Virus record (IMG/VR): IMGVR_UViG_3300028840_002431
Span: 236,240 to 300,239 of that record
Strand: one strand, 5' to 3'
DNA length: 64,000 nucleotides
Source of the DNA: a virus
Part shown: positions 8,244-16,989 of the stretch, one piece after another
How the letters are laid out: each line of letters begins with the position of its first letter
Numbering within the stretch: position 1 is the first letter of the stretch
Program-made: the position numbers and the translations under genes
Notes under the pieces: model-generated
What the model saw: the letters and a program-made list of their open reading frames with translations, nothing else
Told to the model about the DNA's origin: nothing
Database searches by the model: none

Positions 8244-8702
8244 TTACACCGATTTGTCCGGTATCAGTTCGTAAGGTTTATACGGGAGGATCACGTTGCC
8301 GGGTATTATTCTGACCCCATAACTCTCGGCACGGGTCTTGGTTCGCATCTTCCTCGACACCACAATCCCTTCTCTCGACATGCCCGTCCCCCTCACACGG
8401 ACCGGTGTCCCTTTCTTGATGAGGTCCGGGTCCGGGTTGAACTTGGGGCCGAAAACCTCGACGGCCCCGTTAATCCCACGTACCAAGTCGTGGTAGGTTC
8501 GCGAGGTGTCATACTCCCATACCAGTTTTCCCCGGCGCTCCACCTCGATTTTGAGGCCCTTGCGCCCACGACCCTCGATTCGGTAACGGCATCCACGTGG
8601 GTGTCTGTCTGTGCTGGATTTGCTTTTCCTGACGGACACCTGATAACCGGCGTCCATGGCTTCGATGGCTTTGCCCAGATCGTGGAGGGTGCGTATGTGC
8701 AT
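8244..8702 (-). CDS. Unknown protein with KOW/SH3-like patch
   Basis: 152 residues; AGGAGGGG precedes ATG. A helix at the start ('IRTLHDLGKAIEAMDAG') is followed by a basic strand-rich region including 'KKGTPVRVRGTGMSREGIVV', which resembles a small beta-barrel (KOW/SH3-like) hairpin. No family assigned. Possible nucleic-acid contact is inferred from the charge pattern only. Confidence 0.5.
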   Translation of the reverse strand: MHIRTLHDLGKAIEAMDAGYQVSVRKSKSSTDRHPRGCRYRIEGRGRKGLKIEVERRGKLVWEYDTSRTYHDLVRGINGAVEVFGPKFNPDPDLIKKGTPVRVRGTGMSREGIVVSRKMRTKTRAESYGVRIIPGNVILPYKPYELIPDKSV

Positions 8703-8731
8703 ACCCCTCCTACCGCTTGGGTTGCCGTAAT

Positions 8732-8962
8732 CTAAGACTTATTTTGGGACCGCCAGTAGTCGGCATCTTTACGGACCGGTAACTCCCAGGCATCGACCCT
8801 GATATTGGCCAACTGGTCAGATGTCAGGGTCCGGAGAATTTCACGTTGTTCTTCTGGGAGACGCTCGATTAGCTGGCCCGGCTTGGGGAACCGACGGCGA
8901 TCGAACAGACAACACCCGGCCACAACAGTGTCGAGTAATATGCTTTCCGGCGTCTTTTTCAT
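8732..8962 (-). CDS. Small unknown protein
   Basis: 76 residues, helical, with a central segment 'LPEEQREILRTLTSDQLANI'. The start codon has GAGGGAA upstream. No family recognised. First gene of the small minus-strand group 8244-8962. Confidence 0.5.
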   Translation of the reverse strand: MKKTPESILLDTVVAGCCLFDRRRFPKPGQLIERLPEEQREILRTLTSDQLANIRVDAWELPVRKDADYWRSQNKS

Positions 8963-9067
8963 TTAGGTTCCCTCTCGCTCGCGGGTAAGCCCAAGGTAAT
9001 GCCGCAATTTCCGAAAGCAACTTTGGAATTTTGGAGGCTCGTGTGTAACCCTTGAACACAGGATAAC

Positions 9068-9400
9068 ATGAAGCTCAGCGAAATCGACGAACAAACCTTC
9101 ACGGAGTTGGACGATGCTTGTGGCGCAGTCCTAAGCGAACTCCGTGCCTATTGCCTGATCAACGAATGCGAAGCGGTCCTCACCGTCCGAACGTGTTTGG
9201 AAGACTTGCCCAAAGGCGAGATGAAGCTGTACCTCCAAATCGTGAGTGATGGAGATACCGTGGACTACGCTGTCGCCAAAGTTCGCGGGTCCATCCAGAG
9301 AATCGGGTGGAACATCTATCTGGCCGACACGCTGGAAAGTGCCAGAAGCTATGTCGGCCGGGCAAACGAAAGAATGGCGATCGTCGAGAGGGCGAACTGA
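9068..9400 (+). CDS. Unknown protein
   Basis: 110 residues, preceded by AGGA. Acidic mixed alpha/beta protein without a recognised domain. A loose GTGTAACCCTT element lies ~20 nt upstream. It is coupled to the next gene by a TGATG overlap. Confidence 0.55.
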   Translation: MKLSEIDEQTFTELDDACGAVLSELRAYCLINECEAVLTVRTCLEDLPKGEMKLYLQIVSDGDTVDYAVAKVRGSIQRIGWNIYLADTLESARSYVGRANERMAIVERAN

Positions 9401-9903
9401 TGAAAGCTCGCAAGTGGACGCTCTGCTTTCGCAAGTGCATCATGGGTTGGCTTCTCGTGTCTGCCCGCCCAGCCCATGGACGCACCCTCAAAGGCGTGGC
9501 TATCCCCAGGCACGTGCTCGATTTCGCGGAAGCCGACGAACGCGGTTTCGTGCGAGACAAAGAGACCGGTAAGATAATCAGCGGTTTGGTCAACGATGCC
9601 TACGAGGGCAAGACGGTCCAGGAGATCGACGACCCCGCCAAGCCGCAAGAAGAGCCGCCCCGTCTCGACTGGGACGCCAGCGAAACGAAGTACATCGGGT
9701 CCGAAGAGGACGGGGTTTACTACGGTGCTGTGGAGAAAAACGGCAAGTGGTGGGCCATGGCGACCGTGGACAGCGACTCCGGAGGCTTCACCGACTCTCT
9801 CCTGGCTGAACTGGGAACGTCTCAGGAGACTGCTCTTCAAGCCGCCAGAGAAGTGGCAGAGGAGTGGTGTGCCTCAAACGAGGTGCTGGTCGAGTTCTCT
9901 TAG
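9400..9903 (+). CDS. Unknown protein
   Basis: 167 residues starting at the ATG that overlaps the preceding stop. A short hydrophobic stretch near the start ('CIMGWLLVSARPAHG') could be a weak signal or anchor, but arginines flank it. The C-terminal 60 residues form a beta-strand/helix unit ('EDGVYYGAVEKNGKWWAMA'). The stop codon interlocks with that of the convergent gene (TTAG). No family recognised. Confidence 0.55.
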   Translation: MKARKWTLCFRKCIMGWLLVSARPAHGRTLKGVAIPRHVLDFAEADERGFVRDKETGKIISGLVNDAYEGKTVQEIDDPAKPQEEPPRLDWDASETKYIGSEEDGVYYGAVEKNGKWWAMATVDSDSGGFTDSLLAELGTSQETALQAAREVAEEWCASNEVLVEFS

Positions 9904-10784
9904 ACCGACGCCAGAAGCTTCTTCAACTGCTTTGTGTCGGACATGAGATCCGAGGTCCAGTCCGCAACCGCCGAGAACGCCTTCTTCACAGCGCCCCAGA
10001 GCTTGTCCCAGGTGCGTACGAGCATGTTCCAGATGTCCACGCCTTGCTTGTCCGTGGCGATCTTGGGGTTGCTCATCTCCTCTTCGAAGCGGGCAAGCGC
10101 TCTCTTGGCCTGAGCCAGAACCTCTTTCTTGGCTAGGTCGTTGCTCGCCTGATGCAAAAGCATCTGGAACTGCTTCTCGAAGTCGATGACCGGGGCTTCG
10201 ACCTCTTCGTGCTTCTCGATGGTGTTCGAAAGCTCTTCGACGGCCTTTCTGGCCTTGACGATTTCCTTGCCAGCCATGTTGAGGTCTTTACGAGCACTCT
10301 CCAGCCACTTCTCACGCCGCTTGTCCTTGGACCCGCGTGCTATGGCGTCCTCGTGCTTCTTGATCCTCTCTTCCGCGTCTTCGATGGTCCGCTCCAGATG
10401 CTCGATCTCAAGCTGCCACTCCGCCGCCGTCTTCTGCGTATCGTTGATCAGATTCTGACTTCGGAGATATTCCTTGATCCAGTCCTCGATCTCGTCGCCG
10501 GACTTGACCTGGAAAGCTCCATACTGTGCCCGAACGTCAGGCCCGGCCGGTAGCTCGTGACCCAGTTTCTTACACTTGTTCTGCCAGTATTTAACAGCCC
10601 CTCCGTAACTGAATTTGGGACCCATTTTCTCGACCACGTATTTCCAGGCCAGCAAGACCTTTGGGTCCAGTACCCCCTCGTCAACCATTTGGAGGATATG
10701 CTTGTACTGAGCCGGAATGCGGTAACGATCGTCGGCTTCCAGAAAACGGCGGGCGACACGGTAGATAAGAGTAGAGGTTTCCAT
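9900..10784 (-). CDS. Coiled-coil protein with RVAxRFL N-terminus
   Basis: 294 residues. It starts 'METSTLIYRVARRFLEADD', the clearest copy of the shared leader of this window. Residues ~125-215 form a long charged coiled coil. The ends are helical with Trp-rich patches. No enzymatic motif. The leader plus coiled coil would suit a virion or internal structural component, but that is inference. Confidence 0.6.
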   Translation of the reverse strand: METSTLIYRVARRFLEADDRYRIPAQYKHILQMVDEGVLDPKVLLAWKYVVEKMGPKFSYGGAVKYWQNKCKKLGHELPAGPDVRAQYGAFQVKSGDEIEDWIKEYLRSQNLINDTQKTAAEWQLEIEHLERTIEDAEERIKKHEDAIARGSKDKRREKWLESARKDLNMAGKEIVKARKAVEELSNTIEKHEEVEAPVIDFEKQFQMLLHQASNDLAKKEVLAQAKRALARFEEEMSNPKIATDKQGVDIWNMLVRTWDKLWGAVKKAFSAVADWTSDLMSDTKQLKKLLASV

Positions 10785-10830
10785 ACCCCGCTCGTTTTAT
10801 GAAACGAAAACCGATTTTAGGTTTAACGGA

Positions 10831-10849
10831 TTCCGTGTGTAGTGGAGGT
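10831..10849 (+). promoter_or_regulatory. GGTGTA-type promoter motif merged with ribosome site
   Basis: TTCCGTGTGTAGTGGAGGT lies immediately before ATG 10850. It aligns base for base with the copy at 17546 apart from two shifts, and here the 3' part carries GGAGG. Confidence 0.5.
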
Positions 10850-11140
10850 ATGGATAATAGTACCCCCAAACCGGGCGACGTTATCTACGTCCCCTCAAGC
10901 TGGTATGTGTATCGAGGCCGGGACGATTTCCATGGAGGTAAGGCCACCGTCTCCGAAGTCAAAAAGGAGAGCTACGGCACCTTCGTCTCCATCGAATCCC
11001 GGCCGGGCCACGGGTATAACTGGGACATCCTGAAAGACAAACAGGAGAAGCTCGCCACCGAATATGGCGATACGTGGGCGCACCCGGACCCGGACTACCA
11101 CCCCGATGTAAACGACGACAACGCCGATTGGAGGCCGTGA
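10850..11140 (+). CDS. Unknown small beta-rich protein
   Basis: 96 residues from ATG 10850 (the frame is open from an ATG at 10799 with no ribosome site). The N-terminal 'PKPGDVIYVPSSWYVYRG' and following strands look like a small SH3-like barrel. Acidic C-terminus. One-base TGATG overlap with the next gene. No function assigned. Confidence 0.5.
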   Translation: MDNSTPKPGDVIYVPSSWYVYRGRDDFHGGKATVSEVKKESYGTFVSIESRPGHGYNWDILKDKQEKLATEYGDTWAHPDPDYHPDVNDDNADWRP

Positions 11141-11532
11141 TGAAATTGAAGTACGTTGGCACGCGCACCAAAAAAGGGTGCGAAATAATTGTACGAGAAG
11201 AGGACAGCGGCCACGAGTGGCCGCTTCCACCCAGACTGGATCTTTACAACCACAGTCCGACAGGCTTCGAGTGGGGCTACCACGGCTCCGGACCGGCCCA
11301 GACGGCTCTGGCTATCCTGGCCTCGCACCTCAAGAAAGAGGAACACCGGCCAGCCGTAATGAGCGCCCTGGGGATGCTCAGCCCTCCCGACGCCGAGACC
11401 ATGGGCATGGACACCCACGAGTATCTCGCCGTCTGTTACCACCAGCCGTTCAAGGCTCTCGCCATCGCGGGTCTGGATGAGGACCAATGGGAACTGACAG
11501 AGGACGAGATCGCCCGTCTCATCAAGCGTTAA
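11140..11532 (+). CDS. Unknown protein, possibly DUF6166-like
   Basis: 130 residues, coupled to the previous gene by TGATG. The order 'FEWGYHGSGPAQTALAILA' followed later by 'YHQPFKALAIAGL' is the pattern of small mobile-element proteins of the DUF6166 type (F.WGY.GSGP.qLALAil...), recalled from memory. The biochemical role is unknown. Confidence 0.55.
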   Translation: MKLKYVGTRTKKGCEIIVREEDSGHEWPLPPRLDLYNHSPTGFEWGYHGSGPAQTALAILASHLKKEEHRPAVMSALGMLSPPDAETMGMDTHEYLAVCYHQPFKALAIAGLDEDQWELTEDEIARLIKR

Positions 11533-11537
11533 ATCGT

Positions 11538-11550
11538 CGGGTGTAATCTT
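11538..11550 (+). promoter_or_regulatory. GGTGTA-type promoter motif
   Basis: CGGGTGTAATCTT lies 19 nt before ATG 11570, a weaker member of the family with a longer leader. Confidence 0.35.
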
Positions 11551-11569
11551 TCGATGCTAAGTGGTTTAC

Positions 11570-12676
11570 ATGGCATCGGTGAGTCCGTGGACGGTCGTTC
11601 GACGAGCATCCTTACGCAAGGCCGACGGCTTCCAACTAGAAGCTAGGTCCAAGGCCCAAATCCTGCCCAAAAAGCGTTTCGACGCCTGGAAGGACCGGTT
11701 CGACGGCTTGTCGGAAACTGCCGTGAAAGCGGCCGAGACGGTCCCTGACGAGGTAAAGCATTTTCTGGCCGACGACGAATTCCGCGAGTACACCCTCAAA
11801 GAAGCCGCGAAAGCCCTGAGAAAGCTAACCACAGAGCGAGCCAAGGAGATTGCTGCCGCTGCCGAGAAGAAGACGGAAGACCTCAAGGAGGCCGCCGCTG
11901 CCCTGATGGACGGCGGCGAGATGTCGGACGAGCAAAAAGAAGCTCTCGAATCAGCGGCCACCCGCATTGGCGTCAAGGCCGGGTTCGATGCCCTGGAAGC
12001 GTCTGTGCTCTCTGGCGCGAAGTCGTTCAACAAGGGGTTGGCCAGTTATGTGGCTTCCAAAGCATTAGGGCGGGCGTTGAAAAACCCAAAGGGCGTCGAA
12101 GGTCCTCCGGAGGAGGCTATCGTTCATCTCGTCGTGGGAGCCATGGGTAAGGAGATCAACGGTCTTGACGACAAGGGTCTCACGGAGGTGTTAGAAAAGA
12201 TGAAGCCGGAAAAGACAAAAACCAGTGCCGCTCGCGTTGCCAGCCGGTTCATAGAAGCCTCCGATATACGGGTCGTGAATGTGGATTTTGTCGGAGACAG
12301 ACAACCTCGCTGGGACGGCGATCCTGACTTTACCGCCGACGTTACTGTCACCTTCGACGTATCCGGCATGGCTCTGGCTCGTTTGTTCGGCAAGCAACGA
12401 AGGGTGCTGGAAGGCTTCCTCGAAAAGCTGGACGAAAAAACAGCGATCAAACGGATCGAGGCTGGCGGCAGTCGCACCAGCCAAATCATGAGAGCCATCG
12501 AACCTGAGGTCAACGACCTCATCATTGACTACAACTTGAACGAGTTCGATTCTGACTCCAAGGTCAGAGACTTCACACCCTCTGAGGACACATCATTCTG
12601 GGAAGCCGACATCGATCCCAGAAAGCAGAGAATCCGGTACACCATCGAGGTGGACGCGCACGGACTCTGGCAGTAG
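11570..12676 (+). CDS. Two-part protein with internal RVASRF segment
   Basis: 368 residues (ATG 11570; an in-frame GTG lies 9 nt upstream). Residues ~1-215 are Ala/Lys/Glu-rich helices; around 219-230 'AARVASRFIEAS' interrupts them, followed by a strand-rich second domain ('IRVVNVDFVGDRQPRW'). The same RVAxRF segment is an N-terminal leader in other proteins here, so it may mark the start of a second module or a processing site. No catalytic motif. Convergent with the metallophosphoesterase gene. Confidence 0.6.
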   Translation: MASVSPWTVVRRASLRKADGFQLEARSKAQILPKKRFDAWKDRFDGLSETAVKAAETVPDEVKHFLADDEFREYTLKEAAKALRKLTTERAKEIAAAAEKKTEDLKEAAAALMDGGEMSDEQKEALESAATRIGVKAGFDALEASVLSGAKSFNKGLASYVASKALGRALKNPKGVEGPPEEAIVHLVVGAMGKEINGLDDKGLTEVLEKMKPEKTKTSAARVASRFIEASDIRVVNVDFVGDRQPRWDGDPDFTADVTVTFDVSGMALARLFGKQRRVLEGFLEKLDEKTAIKRIEAGGSRTSQIMRAIEPEVNDLIIDYNLNEFDSDSKVRDFTPSEDTSFWEADIDPRKQRIRYTIEVDAHGLWQ

Positions 12677-12677
12677 C

Positions 12678-13580
12678 TCAGGGCTGGCGCTGGAAGAACC
12701 CGGACCAGCGATCCCCAGCGGTCTCGGATGTAAAGTCCAAGGTAGCGAGAGGGGTCGAGATCACCCCCGAAATATCGGGGGCACCGTAAACGGCTTTCCC
12801 GGTGAGGACTCTCAGGTTAGGGGCGGGTTGACACTCGCCATAACTATGAGTGTGCCCACAGAGCACCAGGATTCTATTCTCTGGGTGCTTAGCCGCCGCC
12901 GCAAGTAACATCTGACCCATGGCCTCACATGTGAACCAGGGGAGCCAACGGGAGTCAGAAATAGCTCCTTCGTGCCAACACGCCTCTTTGAAGGGCGGGA
13001 AATGCGTGGCGAATATAACAGTCTCACGGAGTTTGAGAGCTTCCAATAGTTTGGGTTTGGCCGACTCAGCCGCCTCAACCCCCAAGGCTCTTACCTTGTC
13101 CAGAAACGCCAGCCGCCCACGGCCGCCTCTCTCTTGCCATTCGAAGCGGTTATAGAACGCGGAAAGGTCGCTGATAAGCTCGAAGTCGTTAAGGACAACA
13201 TGCGATTTTTTGGGCTTTCCGATACGAGCATCAAACCACCCCTCGTGTCCTGTCAGAGCGGTCTTGTCACCCAAGAGAAAAATACCCGACCGGTCGAGCC
13301 AGGAAAGACTACCCGCAGCGGTTTCGAGTATTTCTTCTCGAACCTCCTCGAAGCTACTCTTGTAGTAGTCGTGGTTCCCCAGCGTGAAATACACTTGGCA
13401 CCCGACACCTTCGGCAAACTGTTTCAGGTGCCCGGCGACGTTGTCCCCCTCACCTATGTCCCCGGTGAGCACAACTGCGTCGAACTTTCTCTCAGACGTA
13501 AGGTATCGTCCGAAAGAACGGGCGGCTCCCTTGGCGGGGAGAAAGTTCAAGTGCGGATCTGTGATCCAGAGTAGATCCAT
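12678..13580 (-). CDS. Calcineurin-like metallophosphoesterase
   Basis: 300 residues. The five family blocks are present: D-x-H 'ITDPHLN' (~6-12), GD 'LTGDIGEGDN' (~37-46), GNHD 'TLGNHDYYK' (~66-74), a histidine in 'ATHFPPF' (~190) and 'CGHTHSYGE' (~240). These bind two metals and hydrolyse phosphoesters; the substrate (nucleic acid, nucleotide or protein) cannot be told. No signal peptide. Single-gene unit facing a convergent neighbour. Confidence 0.85.
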   Translation of the reverse strand: MDLLWITDPHLNFLPAKGAARSFGRYLTSERKFDAVVLTGDIGEGDNVAGHLKQFAEGVGCQVYFTLGNHDYYKSSFEEVREEILETAAGSLSWLDRSGIFLLGDKTALTGHEGWFDARIGKPKKSHVVLNDFELISDLSAFYNRFEWQERGGRGRLAFLDKVRALGVEAAESAKPKLLEALKLRETVIFATHFPPFKEACWHEGAISDSRWLPWFTCEAMGQMLLAAAAKHPENRILVLCGHTHSYGECQPAPNLRVLTGKAVYGAPDISGVISTPLATLDFTSETAGDRWSGFFQRQP

Positions 13581-13603
13581 AACGCGAGCCGTTTCGGTAG
13601 AGG

Positions 13604-14014
13604 TTAGGAGGGACGCCGGTATTCGCGGGGAGGGTCCCCACGATAGTCTCGGTCATCCCGACGGTGATTGTTCCGTCGATGGTTTCCGCCGCCATTCTTT
13701 TTACGGTAGGTATTCTCGCGTGGCTCCTGGCCGTCCAGGTGGATGATAACCTTCCGGCCGTCAAGATAGGCCGATTTGCCGAACAGATGAATTATGGCGT
13801 TCAAGGTCTGCCGGTTGCGGCCTATGACATGGCCACGGTCATCAGGATCAACAGTCAACGTCAAAAGCGTCACTGCCTTGCCACGAGCAACGTCAACTGA
13901 CACCTTCTCTGGTTTGCGGACGATGGAACGTGCGAGTTCGAGCAGAAGTTCCTCTTCTGTTAGGACGAGGCTTTCTGAATCGGTGCTTATTGTTTCGGAT
14001 TCGTTAGTCGGCAT
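13604..14014 (-). CDS. KH-domain RNA-binding protein (KhpA-like)
   Basis: 136 residues. Residues ~30-95 match a type II KH domain with the GxxG-type loop 'VIGRNRQTLNAI', as in KhpA/YlqC proteins. The last 35 residues are rich in Arg, Asn, Gly and Asp, a flexible RNA-binding tail. It overlaps the HNH gene start by 11 bp. RNA binding is strongly suggested; the target is unknown. Confidence 0.75.
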   Translation of the reverse strand: MPTNESETISTDSESLVLTEEELLLELARSIVRKPEKVSVDVARGKAVTLLTLTVDPDDRGHVIGRNRQTLNAIIHLFGKSAYLDGRKVIIHLDGQEPRENTYRKKNGGGNHRRNNHRRDDRDYRGDPPREYRRPS

Positions 14015-14480
14015 AGTCTTCCGGGTTGATTTCTTCGTCGTCGATATCTATATCGTCGTCGCTCATGTTGAGAAAAGGGTTAGAATCCGTGAGCCAACCT
14101 AACTCTTTGGCGTGTTCTCGACGGAAGCTTGGTCGGCGTGCGTATGCTAACCATTTACCGATTTCTAGGTTGATTGGTTTACGAGTCAGATAATGGATAC
14201 GTCTCTTGATTGCCTTGATGTTTCGCCCTTCGGAGGCGAGGTAGGCGTACCATTCTCGGAGAGTAAGATCTTTTTTAACAGAATTGCAGGATCGGCAACA
14301 GGTGACTAGATTAGCAGGGTTGTGCCCTTTTGTCGAGTCAAGGTGGTCCAGGGACAACCCGTAACCTAAGGGGTCAACAGGAAACACTCCCTTACACCAT
14401 ACACAATCAAACGAATCTCTGTGGTAGACGGCCATACGTTTGGGTAAACGTATCCAGTCCATGCCCTTGTTGTGCGGCAT
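14004..14480 (-). CDS. HNH endonuclease-like protein
   Basis: 158 residues. 'CVWCKGVFP' (CxxC), 'LSLDHLDSTKGHNPANLV' and 'CRSCNSVKKD' form a zinc-bound HNH fold with the catalytic His in LDH and the Asn/His positions in order. Acidic C-terminus. It may be a free-standing homing-type nuclease or a DNA-processing nuclease. AGAGG precedes ATG. Confidence 0.75.
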   Translation of the reverse strand: MPHNKGMDWIRLPKRMAVYHRDSFDCVWCKGVFPVDPLGYGLSLDHLDSTKGHNPANLVTCCRSCNSVKKDLTLREWYAYLASEGRNIKAIKRRIHYLTRKPINLEIGKWLAYARRPSFRREHAKELGWLTDSNPFLNMSDDDIDIDDEEINPEDYAD

Positions 14481-14492
14481 TGAGCCTCTAAA

Positions 14493-14783
14493 TCACCGAC
14501 TCTTACGCCGCTTCTTGGATTTCTTCTTAGCCTTCTTAGCCTCTTCCCGGATATCTCTTTCTAACTCCCGGACGTGTGTGCGGCAATCGTCACACAGGGT
14601 ACTAGGCTTCCCGTTTGGTAGGAGACGGGCCGGGTTCGGGCAGCGTGAACATAAGCCTTGTTTCTTACGTCCAGCCCGGTACTGAGCCATCTTCTTTCGT
14701 TGATGATCTAAGTGACGCTTGCAAAGGCGTTTGCCATCATGCACAACCTCACCGCAACCAAAAGCACAAAGTTTTTGAGTCAT
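14493..14783 (-). CDS. Small zinc-finger protein
   Basis: 96 residues. Two cysteine clusters are visible: 'CAFGCG...CKRHL' near the start and 'CSRCPNP...CDDCR' in the middle, each able to hold a zinc. The C-terminus is a basic tail. DNA or RNA binding inferred. Coupled to the upstream gene by ATGA. Confidence 0.6.
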   Translation of the reverse strand: MTQKLCAFGCGEVVHDGKRLCKRHLDHQRKKMAQYRAGRKKQGLCSRCPNPARLLPNGKPSTLCDDCRTHVRELERDIREEAKKAKKKSKKRRKSR

Positions 14784-15199
14784 ACTATATCATCGTCCAA
14801 ATGGGCAAATAGGTCTTTTGTCTCCGACTTGCCTTCTTCCGGCTCCCTGTCAGTGTACAGAGGGCCTTCTATTGTGGTTTCGCCCGTCAGGGTTAACGTG
14901 AAAGTCCTCGCTTCATCGTACGAAGCGAATTCGGAAAAGAGGTAGGCACCTTCTTTATGATATCTTACAGTCCAAATCGAGGGTTCGGCTTTCAATTCTT
15001 GTTCTTCGTAGACAGCCGCGACAATCTCGTCCTCATGACTCACGAGATAAGTAGCCCCTAAGTGGTCCACAACAAGACCAGGGCAGTCCGACCGTCGTGC
15101 CTCTTGATGGACTTTGGCCGCAACGAAGGCACGTCCCTCCAACAACGAGGATGCAGTTCTCACTGTTTCGTTCTTCATAAAACGCATTGGTGACATCAT
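14780..15199 (-). CDS. Unknown protein with LFAHL-type C-terminal tag
   Basis: 139 residues. The body has strands ('GLVVDHLGATYLVSHEDE') and no known domain. It ends 'DLFAHLDDDIV', a variant of the recurrent C-terminal tag. Two ATGs stand in tandem right after the promoter motif; a third in-frame ATG follows at MKNETV. First gene of the 13604-15199 unit. Confidence 0.55.
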   Translation of the reverse strand: MMSPMRFMKNETVRTASSLLEGRAFVAAKVHQEARRSDCPGLVVDHLGATYLVSHEDEIVAAVYEEQELKAEPSIWTVRYHKEGAYLFSEFASYDEARTFTLTLTGETTIEGPLYTDREPEEGKSETKDLFAHLDDDIV

Positions 15200-15215
15200 A
15201 TTCTACACCGGAATT
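15200..15215 (-). promoter_or_regulatory. GGTGTA-type promoter motif
   Basis: Minus strand AATTCCGGTGTAGAAT runs straight into ATGATG of the gene at 15199, leaving no room for a Shine-Dalgarno sequence. Confidence 0.55.
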
Positions 15216-15284
15216 ATTGCGGAAGACATCGTTTTTTAGGGTCTTTCGCATGGACCTTTTATCCGTAAGCAGTAGAGAGGACGA

Positions 15285-16499
15285 ATGACGAAAGCGACCG
15301 CACTGATGAAGTTTCTTTCCCAGGCCGCCAAACGGCTTGGGGTTGCCGACCACGTGTACATCGTTGGAGGGGCGGTCAGAAACTACCTCATGGGTATCGC
15401 CCCCAAAGACGTGGACATGGTCATCGACTCCCTGGCTCTGGGCCGGGGAAGGGACTCTGAGTGGTTCGCAAAGAAGCTCCAAAGGGTAATCCCAGCCAGG
15501 ACGAGCCTCACGACCAACCAGTACGGGGTAGCCATCCTGACGGTTGCCGACTCCTGGGAACTGGGCGGCCACGACATGAAAGGGGAGGTGTTGGAAATCG
15601 CCAACGCCCGTAAGGAGTCGTATGGAGGCCCAGAGGGCAAAGGCTACAAACCCCACACAGTGGAACCGGCGACCATCGAAGAGGACCTCCTGAGGCGGGA
15701 GTTCACATTCAACACCCTGTTGTGGCGGCTTCTGGATCTCGAACACGGTGCCGAGAGAGCCGAAGTCATCGACCTCCTTGGCCGGGGACGCAAGGATCTG
15801 GAAGAACGACTGCTAACCACGCCTGTCGATCCGGACAAGACGTTCTCCGACGACCCTACCCGGATGCTCAGGGCCATCAAGTTCGTGGCCAAGTATGGGT
15901 TCAAGATCCCACCGGACGTGAAGGCAAGCATCCAGAGGAACGCCGGGAAGCTTTTGCGGATGCCATGGGACGCCGTTCGTAAGATTCTGATTGAGGATAT
16001 CCTCGAAGGCCCGGCTCCCCGTAAAAGCGTGAAGCTGTTACACGACCTTGGGTTGGGAGAGGTTCTCAAGGACATGCTCCAAAAGGAATCCGGTTTCGCG
16101 GCGGCGTTAACCCGGAGCCTGAGCGAGAAGGAAATCCATCTGGTCCTGGATCTTCTCGACCTGGGTTGGACCATGAAGACGCCGGTATCCTTCTTGGACG
16201 CGAAAGGGTTGAGACGCCTCCGAGAAATCCTACTGTCGAATGCGAACGACCCGGCCTTCGAGAAACGGTTCCTGGCCTCCTTGAAGAAGCCTCCCATTGA
16301 TCAGGTACGCCTCTTCGAGACCTATCAGTTGAAAGGCCAGGATCGAGGTGAGGTCGCACAGTTAGCCCGTGCCGCTCTCTTGGAAGAACCGGAGCTTGCT
16401 GAGAAGCCGTCAGAGTTGGAGCGGCATGTTGAAGAGGCGGTCGAGAAGAGATTCAAACGTACGGCACGGATCGTGAAGAGATACCTCAGGAGTCTGTAG
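15285..16499 (+). CDS. CCA-adding tRNA nucleotidyltransferase / poly(A) polymerase family
   Basis: 404 residues. Class II head: 'VGGAVRNYLMG' (~27-37), metal-binding DxD in 'KDVDMVID' (~41-48), 'RREFTFNTLLW' (~137-147) and 'DPTRMLRAIKFVAKYGF' (~194-210), followed by a helical C-terminal body. These are the family A-E motifs. It could repair or finish tRNA 3' CCA ends, or act as a poly(A) polymerase; the two cannot be separated by eye. AGAGGAC precedes ATG. Its 3' end overlaps the NADAR gene on the other strand. Confidence 0.85.
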   Translation: MTKATALMKFLSQAAKRLGVADHVYIVGGAVRNYLMGIAPKDVDMVIDSLALGRGRDSEWFAKKLQRVIPARTSLTTNQYGVAILTVADSWELGGHDMKGEVLEIANARKESYGGPEGKGYKPHTVEPATIEEDLLRREFTFNTLLWRLLDLEHGAERAEVIDLLGRGRKDLEERLLTTPVDPDKTFSDDPTRMLRAIKFVAKYGFKIPPDVKASIQRNAGKLLRMPWDAVRKILIEDILEGPAPRKSVKLLHDLGLGEVLKDMLQKESGFAAALTRSLSEKEIHLVLDLLDLGWTMKTPVSFLDAKGLRRLREILLSNANDPAFEKRFLASLKKPPIDQVRLFETYQLKGQDRGEVAQLARAALLEEPELAEKPSELERHVEEAVEKRFKRTARIVKRYLRSL

Positions 16500-16989
16500 C
16501 CTCAGGTAGACGCTTTCTGACAAGGCACAACATCCGCCCCAGTTTGTTCTGGCCCGAACCATCTTTCCCAGTACCCCAGTAATAGTCGTAAGGGGAAGCC
16601 TCCACGAGAAGTTGGTCGCCAGTAGAACGGAGAGCCGCAGTAAGGTCGTGACGTTGCGTGAATTTTGCCACGAGCGCTGCGAACATGTAGTGGTCCTTGA
16701 CCAACTCCACAACGACGCCTTGATCGTCACGGAATATATCGTGGAGATGCTTTGTGCCCACAGAGGTTTCCCAGTCCTGTCTCATCTGACAAGCCCTTCC
16801 GAGTTTCTTTGCCAGTCCTGGTCCACCCGCGTCGGCAATACGTTGACGTTCTTCCGGCGTCGCAGCCTTACTGGCTTGGAAGAAGTGCTCGACAGTGATC
16901 CATTGCCGGTCTTCTATCTCGAACACAGCCTCGTAGAAGTTGGAAAGGAATCCGTGTGGACCCTTAGGGCTGAAAAATTCTATCGTCAT
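16486..16989 (-). CDS. NADAR domain N-glycosidase
   Basis: 167 residues from ATG 16989 (overlaps the upstream stop as ATGA). The NADAR signatures are all present: 'GFLSNFYEA' (~13-21), 'TVEHFFQASKA' (~32-42) and 'LVEASPYDYYWGTG' through 'GQNKLGRMLCLVR' near the end. Members cleave N-glycosidic bonds in riboflavin intermediates or reverse nucleic-acid ADP-ribosylation. In a genome with NAD salvage genes, a role against ADP-ribosylating defence is attractive but inferred. Confidence 0.88.
   Translation of the reverse strand: MTIEFFSPKGPHGFLSNFYEAVFEIEDRQWITVEHFFQASKAATPEERQRIADAGGPGLAKKLGRACQMRQDWETSVGTKHLHDIFRDDQGVVVELVKDHYMFAALVAKFTQRHDLTAALRSTGDQLLVEASPYDYYWGTGKDGSGQNKLGRMLCLVRKRLPEATDS

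Noticed and set aside
15644-16297. A 217-residue minus-strand frame inside the CCA-adding enzyme gene
   Set aside because: Ser/Arg-rich, no start signal, opposite a conserved gene.
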